Source: CBDVBD01 sp965372135
Lineage (GTDB): Bacteria > Electryoneota > RPQS01 > CBDVBD01
DNA length: 5,995 nt
Assembly: GCA_965372135.1 (NCBI GenBank)
Contig: CBDVBD010000179.1
Coordinates: forward strand, 1-5,995
Reading direction: 5' to 3'
Shown here: one piece after another, positions 1 to 5,482 of the stretch
Layout of the letters: every line of letters begins with the position of its first letter
How positions within the stretch are numbered: the first letter of the stretch is position 1
The notes under the pieces: model-generated
Seen by the model: the letters and a program-made list of their open reading frames with translations, nothing else
Databases searched by the model: none
What the model was told of the DNA's origin: nothing
Made by a program: the position numbers and the translations under genes

Positions 1-6
1 GGATGC

Positions 7-28
7 GAGAGGAGTATTCTCTCTTTTT
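7..28 (+). terminator. Weak rho-independent terminator candidate for a convergent gene left of the window
   Basis: GAGAGGA (7-13) can pair with TTCTCTC (17-23) across a GTA loop. This is a seven-pair stem with one G-T wobble, followed directly by five T (24-28). The T-run follows the stem only on the plus strand, so it would end transcription arriving from a plus-strand gene outside the window, facing the minus-strand protease gene that stops at 40. The stem is short and the T-run only five bases, so this is a modest candidate. No comparable T-run follows the stem on the minus strand, so it is not an obvious terminator for the protease operon. Confidence 0.4.
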
Positions 29-39
29 CACACACTCAT

Positions 40-3000
40 TTAGCCCATTCCTGCTCTGCTCCGTCTACCAATTACCATCCACAGAATCACAATCAATCCC
101 AGCGCCATCACCACGATTCCATGACTCACAGCGACTGACCCTGGTGTGATCAAATTCATCACCCCGCGGTACATGACAATTCCAAAAGCAGTGGAAACAT
201 AAGCTACCGCATTATTCCGCAGGTATAGTACAACCATAAATACAAACAGCACTAACAATAGAATCGAGCCCATCCACGCCAATGCGATTTCCCCCAGGTC
301 TTGTGCAGCGCCCGTAAAAGCAAACAGGAACAACAGTATCGCCAGGATTCTCATCCAGGATTTTAACAACACATTTTTCCACAGGTAGATTCCGAAACCG
401 ACCATGATAAGAAGAAATAACGTTCCAGTCAAACCACTACTAAATTGTGCCAAAAATGGTATCGGTCGGGCTAATACTCCAGAAATTGAAATCCTCGCGA
501 AAGGAATCCAGGCGGGAAATGCCGTCTGCAGCGCCGATTTCACCGTCATCAACAACACTGCAAAACATATCCCCAAGAAGACCGCCACCAAGTTGTCGGT
601 TCCAGCCGCCCGCCGATTTACACCTCGGAAATCCGCCAACGCTTTTGGGTAACAACCTAAAAGCAGCGCTGTCCCCAGGAACCACACCAGGTAGATTATT
701 ACCAGATTTTGAATAAATCCTAACAATCTCTGTGTAATGAACATCTGGAAGGGAGTTGTCACCCCATAAGAGACTAAAATGGCGTCGAAGAAGTTGATCC
801 CGTTTAATGCCATAATTATCACCGGAACAATACCGAATAGTGCAGCTTTTCCCCAGGGAATCTTTCCCTTCCGCGCCAAAAGAACCAAGTAAAAGATTGC
901 TAACCCTATTAATAGAGCAATCGCCAAGATTTGGATCACTTGGAAAATTGCTTTTGGCGTTGTGGTGCTTGCCCTGTCCCGTTCCCAGGCTTCGGGGATT
1001 TTATAAAAACCGATACTGCCACCTTCGATGATGTCAGATCCGCCCACTCCAAATTCGATTCGGTATTTCGCTTCCTCAAGATGCCGTGCATCTCCTTCTT
1101 TTGCCTCGTAAGTGAAGTTATGATCCATCCGATTCGGACGTTTGGTGCTGTATTCGTTTTTGGGCACGTATTGTTCCAGGTTAATCCCCTGCTCCGTCAT
1201 ATAGGCTTCCACGATCAACCGGGCGGATTCCTGGGAAAGACTATCACCTTCTGCTTCTTCAGGTAGCGTATGTTCAAATTGATATACCTCTCCTGTTTCC
1301 GGATGAATTCTAATGTGCCATTGATCGCGGTCGAGGGGTGTAAAGCGCCTCACCTCCCATAGCTTTGGCGGTACATTATCGCCCGTCAAACGATTGAAAT
1401 CCTCAATGCCGCCGTACTCCAAGAAATACTTCCCGGTGAAACCGTTAATTCGTGAGTCTATACTGACTGCCGACTTCATGTCTCGAGTATCCACTCCCTG
1501 GGATACCAGGAATTCATCAGCGATTCGAAGGGCTTCAGATCTGGTAACCTGAAATTCCGGCGCGGTATCACCCAATTTCTGGAAGGGTATAAACGTTACC
1601 AGAATGCAGAATATCCCCAATACGATCCCGTGAAGTCGAGTGTTACCCGATAGTGGTTGATAAGCTGCTGCCACCGGTACTTCCGCCCTGATCGTCTCCG
1701 GTACCTCTGTTTCTAGTGGTGTTTTAGTAATGTCATCCTGGTTGCGAATCCCTTCTTCAGGCAGAAACTTACCCGAGCGGAGATAGGTGATCAATGCAAT
1801 TAGGAGTGGGATAACCAATATCCCGGTAGCGACAACGGCGGTTACGATAAAATACCAGTTGCCTGACCGGAACAGTAAGAACGCGGTGTACAGCGCATCC
1901 ACCGTATAATGCCACACCAACGCAGGTAAAATCCCCCATCTGATCATCACATATCCGATGATAATACCGGCAATCCCCACTTCCAATCCCCGGATGTAGA
2001 AAGGCTGGTTCGGGTATCCGGCATGTGCGAATCCCCAGATAAATGCCGAAATCACAATTGCCAAGAATCCTGATTTCAAATACTTGTGTAGGAATGGAAT
2101 GGAGAATGCTCGGGAGATGAATTCCTCCGACACCGCCGGAAAAAATCCAATCAGCAGCACCGCCAGCCAAGGGAATGCTGTGTTTAACAAATTGGAATAG
2201 GGAACGTCCGCCGGCGCCCAGGCGCCGAGCTTGTCGGAAATTAAGTAAAACACAATCTGATAGGCAAAGAAGAAGGCGGTTAATGTCAATCCTAACAGTA
2301 TCCCCTTGAAAAACGACTTGGTTCGCCACCCGCGCCAGGAAAACATCCTGGTAATGGATGCGAACTGCCCGTAGCGTTCCCTGTACATGGTTTCAGCAGC
2401 GGCAGTCAAGAGGAAAATAACCACACCGCCCTGCAATAGTGAAATGAGCAATATACCCACCAATCTTATGATCAAGAACCCGCTGAAACTGGCTGTGGTG
2501 TTGTAGTTCAACATCGACAGCGGCAGCGCATTTAGGAGATTCAAGAACACCAATGCAAATCCCACGATTCCAAACCACATGGCGGTTTTCCAGCGGATGT
2601 CCCGTTTCCTCAAACGGAAAAAGATCACCGACACCATCGCGATGATCGTAAAGAACATAAAAAACGACGCCACCCTACCGGCTGTCTGGTTGTAGGATCG
2701 AAGCTCATCGTAGGACTGCTTCCAGGTTTCCGGGACCCGCAGGAATTCCTGGTATTCTGCCACAACGTTTCCCTGGACGGTGACTTCAATCCGGTAGTCC
2801 GATTCCGGCGCCGGCTCGAAATCCTTGATCTTGTAGGTAAAGGAGTGATCCAGCCGATTGGGGCGGCTGCGCCGGCTTTCGGTAACGAATTCCAACGTTG
2901 CCAGATCGCGATCCATCACCTCCTGGAGGAAATTTTCCGCCAGCACCTGGGCGGAGTCGGAACTCAACGAATTCCCTTCCAGCTCCTCCTCGATCTGGTG

Positions 3001-3435
3001 CTTAAAGCCCATGATGCCCCCTTCCGGAGTCACATAGACCGAAAACTCCTCCTTCTGTTCCGGTTTGAACCACCGCTGTTCCCAGTACCAAAGCTTCACC
3101 GGATCCCCAAAGAACTCCTGTGCTTTCTCTAATCCTAATTCCTTTTCCAGGAACACCTTTGCACTCCCGTGCATCCGAAATCCCGAGGCATTCTTATACC
3201 CCTCAGTTTCCAGGACACGTTCCGCTAAGAAGTCGTTTGCAATGGTCTTGGATTGGGCGCGCGTCACCTGAAAGTCAATGGAAGCTTCGGGAAATGCCTG
3301 CTTGAAATACTTCAAGCCGATGACGATTCCCACTACCATAATTACAATACAAACAAAGATGAACGCGAAATCTTTCCCCTGAAGCTTGTAATCCGGGGTG
3401 CTGTCTCCATTGTACAGTATTGAACCTAATGTCAT
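40..3435 (-). CDS. Giant two-module CPBP-family (CAAX protease/Abi) intramembrane metalloprotease with PepSY-like extracytoplasmic domains
   Basis: A predicted polytopic membrane protein of 1131 residues; CPBP (Rce1/Abi-type) proteases usually have about 200-350. Catalytic motifs are visible in the first half: E437-E438-xxx-R442, W467xxxH471 and H509xxxD513, lying in consecutive hydrophobic helices as in the family of glutamate-dependent intramembrane proteases. The chain is an internal duplication. Module 1 has a helix at 24-43, an ectodomain at about 45-250 and nine helices at about 254-552. Module 2 has a helix at 600-618, an ectodomain at about 620-828 and nine helices at about 829-1122. 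A polar, probably cytoplasmic linker (553-599) joins them. Matching ectodomain landmarks are FQVTR 55/628, EG-SLS 153/729, RPNR-DH-FTY 191/766 and PE-W 235/814. Each ectodomain seems to hold two PepSY-like units; this is inferred from the pattern. Module 2 lacks the catalytic residues. The ATG is preceded by GAGGG five bases upstream (3441-3445). The gene lies 45 bp after the small membrane protein and is probably co-transcribed with it. The substrate is unknown. Confidence 0.9.
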   Translation of the reverse strand: MTLGSILYNGDSTPDYKLQGKDFAFIFVCIVIMVVGIVIGLKYFKQAFPEASIDFQVTRAQSKTIANDFLAERVLETEGYKNASGFRMHGSAKVFLEKELGLEKAQEFFGDPVKLWYWEQRWFKPEQKEEFSVYVTPEGGIMGFKHQIEEELEGNSLSSDSAQVLAENFLQEVMDRDLATLEFVTESRRSRPNRLDHSFTYKIKDFEPAPESDYRIEVTVQGNVVAEYQEFLRVPETWKQSYDELRSYNQTAGRVASFFMFFTIIAMVSVIFFRLRKRDIRWKTAMWFGIVGFALVFLNLLNALPLSMLNYNTTASFSGFLIIRLVGILLISLLQGGVVIFLLTAAAETMYRERYGQFASITRMFSWRGWRTKSFFKGILLGLTLTAFFFAYQIVFYLISDKLGAWAPADVPYSNLLNTAFPWLAVLLIGFFPAVSEEFISRAFSIPFLHKYLKSGFLAIVISAFIWGFAHAGYPNQPFYIRGLEVGIAGIIIGYVMIRWGILPALVWHYTVDALYTAFLLFRSGNWYFIVTAVVATGILVIPLLIALITYLRSGKFLPEEGIRNQDDITKTPLETEVPETIRAEVPVAAAYQPLSGNTRLHGIVLGIFCILVTFIPFQKLGDTAPEFQVTRSEALRIADEFLVSQGVDTRDMKSAVSIDSRINGFTGKYFLEYGGIEDFNRLTGDNVPPKLWEVRRFTPLDRDQWHIRIHPETGEVYQFEHTLPEEAEGDSLSQESARLIVEAYMTEQGINLEQYVPKNEYSTKRPNRMDHNFTYEAKEGDARHLEEAKYRIEFGVGGSDIIEGGSIGFYKIPEAWERDRASTTTPKAIFQVIQILAIALLIGLAIFYLVLLARKGKIPWGKAALFGIVPVIIMALNGINFFDAILVSYGVTTPFQMFITQRLLGFIQNLVIIYLVWFLGTALLLGCYPKALADFRGVNRRAAGTDNLVAVFLGICFAVLLMTVKSALQTAFPAWIPFARISISGVLARPIPFLAQFSSGLTGTLFLLIMVGFGIYLWKNVLLKSWMRILAILLFLFAFTGAAQDLGEIALAWMGSILLLVLFVFMVVLYLRNNAVAYVSTAFGIVMYRGVMNLITPGSVAVSHGIVVMALGLIVILWMVIGRRSRAGMG

Positions 3436-3480
3436 AATTTCCCTCTGTTTATGTGTGTCTTAGATTAGATTTTCCAGCTA

Positions 3481-3900
3481 TCACGCGTACCGATCCAGCA
3501 ACCAGCGCAATGTAAATCTTACTATTAAACCGATAATTAACACCAACGCAGGCCATATCCCTTGAGGGAGCCAGCCTTCGCTTTCAATCGCCCACACACC
3601 CATAATGATATACAGGTTCATCAGCCAGGCTATATCCACTGCAATCAAATCATTACGCACCTGTCGTTCGTCAATCTGCATGGGACGACCGGTCAACCAA
3701 TGCATCAACTTTTCCCCTCGAATCAGCTTAAGTGCTTGTGTATAAAGCCCATGAAGAAGCACTAGGAAACAGGTAATCAATGCCGCACCCCAGATCCATG
3801 GTTCCTTAAGTATAAATAAACCAATTATAAATAGCCCGCCTGTGATCAAGGACGTTATCATCGCGCGCTTTGTGGGCATTGGCTTGCATAAGTCAAGCAT
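3481..3900 (-). CDS. Small four-helix membrane protein, DUF2178-like, partner of the XRE regulator
   Basis: A 139-residue hydrophobic protein with four predicted membrane helices at about 13-31, 36-55, 87-105 and 115-133. A polar stretch between helices 2 and 3 contains an IDER sequence (about 76-79). A DER motif before a helix pair, together with a short upstream XRE gene, resembles DUF2178-type small membrane proteins. That assignment is tentative and rests on pattern only. I chose the ATG at 3900 because GAGGTGA (3903-3909) is well spaced before it. The in-frame GTG at 3906 would add two residues but lies inside that ribosome site. The gene starts two bases after the stop of the regulator and ends 45 bp before the protease gene, so all three are probably one operon. 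It has no visible enzymatic motif. It could sense membrane state, or modulate the regulator or the protease; none of this is shown by the sequence. Confidence 0.85.
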   Translation of the reverse strand: MLDLCKPMPTKRAMITSLITGGLFIIGLFILKEPWIWGAALITCFLVLLHGLYTQALKLIRGEKLMHWLTGRPMQIDERQVRNDLIAVDIAWLMNLYIIMGVWAIESEGWLPQGIWPALVLIIGLIVRFTLRWLLDRYA

Positions 3901-3902
3901 AA

Positions 3903-3909
3903 TCACCTC
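3903..3909 (-). promoter_or_regulatory. Ribosome binding site overlapping the regulator stop codon; decides the start of the membrane gene
   Basis: The minus strand reads GAGGTGATTATG. The GAGG core is five bases from the ATG at 3900-3898, and the TGA within it is the stop codon of the XRE gene. This layout implies translational coupling of the two genes and favours ATG 3900 over GTG 3906. Confidence 0.7.
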
Positions 3910-4157
3910 AAGGCATTATTTTGGTTTTGAGATGTCAAGTTGGTATTTTCTGTATTATCAGAAAGATAGAAGCAGTATTCTAATGGGACTTGGAAGAAGT
4001 GGGCGATTTTAAGTGCTAATTTTACTGAAGGGGTGTAGCGGTTCTTTTCAAGGGATACGATGGTCTGGCGGCTGACGCCAACTGCTTTAGCCAATTGAGC
4101 TTGCGTCATTTCTCTATGCTCAAAACGTAATCTCCGAATGCGGTTTTGTAGGGTCAT
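3903..4157 (-). CDS. Small XRE-family helix-turn-helix transcriptional regulator
   Basis: An 84-residue protein that is essentially one Cro/CI-type DNA-binding domain. The helix-turn-helix is clear at about residues 17-38: MTQAQLAKAVGVSRQTIVSL, followed by EKNRYTPS. The segment LALKIAHFFQVPLEYCF (about 47-63) completes the five-helix fold. It matches the short XRE regulators (about 65-85 residues) that often precede small membrane proteins or transporters. The polar, asparagine-rich tail (67-84) looks unstructured, and there is no sensor domain. It is first in a three-gene unit with the membrane protein and the CPBP protease. A strong promoter with an inverted repeat lies just upstream, so repression of its own operon is likely but inferred. 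The ATG has no obvious Shine-Dalgarno sequence in the roughly 28-base leader. No other ATG lies upstream in frame, and the fold starts right at this methionine. Confidence 0.93.
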   Translation of the reverse strand: MTLQNRIRRLRFEHREMTQAQLAKAVGVSRQTIVSLEKNRYTPSVKLALKIAHFFQVPLEYCFYLSDNTENTNLTSQNQNNALR

Positions 4158-4192
4158 ATCGTATCGGTTTGCGAGTAAAGTAATTACGACAT

Positions 4193-4221
4193 AATATAAT
4201 GTATAATTGACTATATGTCAA
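4193..4221 (-). promoter_or_regulatory. Near-consensus housekeeping promoter for the XRE-membrane protein-protease operon
   Basis: On the minus strand TTGACA (4221-4216) is separated by exactly 17 bases from TATATT (4198-4193). The -35 box is a perfect consensus and the -10 box matches at five of six positions. Transcription would start near 4186, giving a leader of about 28 bases before the ATG at 4157. The surrounding DNA is strongly AT-rich. This is one of the best sigma-70-type promoters one could read by eye, and its position fits the downstream gene. Confidence 0.75.
4207..4221. promoter_or_regulatory. Perfect inverted repeat over the -35 box; candidate XRE operator
   Basis: TTGAC-TATAT-GTCAA is a perfect palindrome of 5-base arms with a 5-base centre, and its right arm forms the -35 box of the promoter. 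A wider pair, GACATA (4188-4193) and TATGTC (4214-4219), spans the promoter core, and a GTAATTAC palindrome (4180-4187) lies at the expected start of transcription. Sites of this size and position are typical for dimeric XRE repressors. That the neighbouring regulator binds here is inference. Confidence 0.5.
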
Positions 4222-4342
4222 ATGAATTTTACATTTTTTCAAAAAATACGCAAAATTATCGTAATAGAGAGCGAAAAACAAGGTAAAAAAGGCTAAATTG
4301 TAAGATTTTATAAAGGGGTACAATATCTTCTGAGGAGTAAGA
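4222..4342. other. AT-rich spacer between the FlhG-like gene and the XRE operon
   Basis: This stretch upstream of the promoter is strongly AT-rich with several A/T runs. No convincing gene, RNA or strong terminator is visible. A weak pair of ATCTT/AAGAT arms lies just after the stop of the FlhG-like gene, but no T-run follows it at once, so I do not call a terminator. An open frame of 67 codons crosses the spacer but is lysine-, asparagine- and tyrosine-rich noise that overlaps the promoter and the XRE gene. Confidence 0.5.
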
Positions 4343-5242
4343 TTATTCAGCCAATGAGGGTGACATTTTTTCCAGATCGGAGAGAGATTTTTTCACCATG
4401 TTCCGGCAGTCTTCCATTATGGTGGGCATGTGGTCGTCCAGGAGCCAGCGAGCCACATTGGCGGCGGTACGGCGCACGCTACGGCTAAAAGGGCTGTGAG
4501 GGCTTAACACCACAGGCGGAGTATGAGTTTTGATGGCATGCCGTAAGTCCCGACATGTTCCTATATGTCCCAACCAACCGGCATCGATGCCTACGAACTT
4601 TTTGGATGCGGCATTCAGGCGTTTGTAAGTATCGAAACCTTCGCCCAAGTTTCGGGCTTGATTGACGATGATGTTGATTGGGGGTGGTGAATGGAAGGAC
4701 GCTAAGGATTTTAATGTGGCGTAGGCGTCCATCATGGCGGTGGGGTCGGGAGTGGTGACCAACAGTAATCGATGCGCCATTCGGCACCAGCCCAACACAT
4801 TTCGTGAAATCCCCGCCGCGTTATCGATGATCAAAAGGTCGTTGCTTTGTTGTATGTTATCAAACAGTTCCGCCAATCGTTTTTGTTGGGTTTCGTTCAA
4901 GTCGTGGAGTTGCAATTCCGATGGGGGTGCGGAGATCACCCGAAAGCCGAGGGGGATATCAGTGGTCAAATTTTCGAATTTGCATTTACCTTCCAGCCAT
5001 TGCCCCAGATGGTATTTGGATGATACCGGCAGCATTAGTTTTACATTTCCCAGTCCCAGATCACCGTCCAGCACCGTTAACTGCCACCCGGCTTGGGCAA
5101 GCACCACGCTCATGTTCACGGTGCTCATGGTTTTGCCCACTCCTCCTTTTCCCGAGCAGATGGTCAGGATTTGGAAGGTGCGCTTGGGAAGGATATCGGG
5201 TGACACGATACCGATTTTGAGGGGTGATCCTGGGTTTGCCAT
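4343..5242 (-). CDS. FlhG/YlxH-type MinD-family P-loop ATPase
   Basis: A 299-residue SIMIBI-class ATPase. Visible parts are the deviant Walker A motif SGKGGVGKT (30-38) with signature lysine K32 and K37, LDGDLGLGNV (58-67) with D59 and D61 matching the MinD/FlhG switch I aspartates, and the Walker B/switch II segment LLIIDNAAGIS (136-146). TTPDPTAMMDAYATLK (163-178) is highly typical of FlhG. LGQWLEGK (79-86) also fits FlhG, which uses ATP-dependent dimerisation at the membrane to set flagellar number and position. The N-terminus before the P-loop is short (about 25 residues) and lacks the DQAxxLR motif that many FlhG proteins use to activate FlhF. The tail (272-299) may form an amphipathic helix. 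The start is ATG at 5242 with AGGAG seven bases upstream (5250-5254). No flhF, fliA or other flagellar gene is in view, so a different ParA/MinD-like positioning role remains possible. A sigma-28-like promoter upstream supports a motility link. Confidence 0.9.
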   Translation of the reverse strand: MANPGSPLKIGIVSPDILPKRTFQILTICSGKGGVGKTMSTVNMSVVLAQAGWQLTVLDGDLGLGNVKLMLPVSSKYHLGQWLEGKCKFENLTTDIPLGFRVISAPPSELQLHDLNETQQKRLAELFDNIQQSNDLLIIDNAAGISRNVLGWCRMAHRLLLVTTPDPTAMMDAYATLKSLASFHSPPPINIIVNQARNLGEGFDTYKRLNAASKKFVGIDAGWLGHIGTCRDLRHAIKTHTPPVVLSPHSPFSRSVRRTAANVARWLLDDHMPTIMEDCRNMVKKSLSDLEKMSPSLAE

Positions 5243-5314
5243 ACATGTACTCCTGCAATAACAAGAAGTTGATTCGTGTTTATTCCGACAATCGAGAGAG
5301 ATTGCACTACTTGT

Positions 5315-5342
5315 TTATCGGCAGGATTTGGGATGAGGCTTA
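5315..5342 (-). promoter_or_regulatory. Sigma-28 (FliA)-like promoter candidate upstream of the FlhG-like gene
   Basis: The minus strand carries GCCGATAA (5322-5315), identical to the -10 consensus of flagellar sigma-28 promoters. It is preceded 16 bases upstream by TAAG (5342-5339), close to the TAAA box of the usual TAAA-N15-GCCGATAA. Transcription would start near 5307, leaving a leader of about 65 bases. The exact eight-base match in a 240-bp spacer is unlikely by chance, but the -35 half is imperfect and its spacing one base long. Whether this lineage has a sigma-28 of the same specificity is unknown. Confidence 0.4.
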
Positions 5343-5383
5343 GGGAGAAATTGGTGGGGTAGGGATTTTTTCGGGATGAAGTT

Positions 5384-5413
5384 TTCTCACGCAGAGGCGT
5401 CAAGGGCGCAGAG
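5384..5413. repeat. Short CGCAGAG direct-repeat element
   Basis: TCTCACGCAGAGGCG is followed by TCAAGGGCGCAGAG, so CGCAGAG occurs twice (5390-5396 and 5407-5413), 17 bases apart. From memory, similar CACGCAGAGGCGCAGAG-type elements are scattered in intergenic DNA of many unrelated environmental bacteria; this was not searched here. It lies between the cargo protein stop and the FlhG-like promoter. No coding role and no stable hairpin was seen. Confidence 0.45.
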
Positions 5414-5424
5414 ATAATTGGAAT

Positions 5425-5456
5425 GTTTTAAAGTTTTAAAGTTGAAAAGTTGTTAA
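5425..5456. repeat. Degenerate 8-bp tandem repeat, four units
   Basis: Four consecutive octamers read GTTTTAAA, GTTTTAAA, GTTGAAAA and GTTGTTAA, followed by TTAA. The first two are identical and the others drift. The block is AT-rich and lies about 27 bases downstream of the cargo gene stop. It may be a slippage-derived tract or a fragment of a dispersed element; no function is visible. Confidence 0.5.
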
Positions 5457-5482
5457 TTAATAGTCTGGCATTGGAATTTGGC

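Noticed and set aside
1769..2329. 186-codon minus-strand open frame in another frame of the protease gene
   Set aside because: It overlaps the catalytic region of the protease, where the main frame carries conserved motifs; its own translation has no recognisable domain.
4183..4265. ATTACGA (4183-4189) and TCGTAAT (4259-4265) as distant paired operator half-sites flanking the promoter
   Set aside because: Seven-base inverted matches 70 bases apart in AT-rich DNA are weak evidence; the tight palindrome on the -35 box is a far better candidate.
4120..4323. 67-codon minus-strand frame across the AT-rich spacer
   Set aside because: It overlaps the XRE gene start and the strong promoter, and its composition is what random AT-rich DNA gives.
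4734..5261. 175-codon plus-strand open frame opposite the FlhG-like gene
   Set aside because: It lies entirely antisense to a gene with clear P-loop motifs, and its translation shows no family pattern and many serines and prolines typical of a shadow frame.
5289..5304. CAATC/GATTG inverted repeat in the FlhG-like leader
   Set aside because: Five-base arms with a six-base loop are expected by chance at this length, and there is no T-run or conserved context to support a terminator or riboswitch.
5164..5403. 79-codon and nearby short minus-strand frames upstream of the FlhG-like start
   Set aside because: They overlap the FlhG-like gene in another frame and the promoter candidate, and have no supporting ribosome site or domain.
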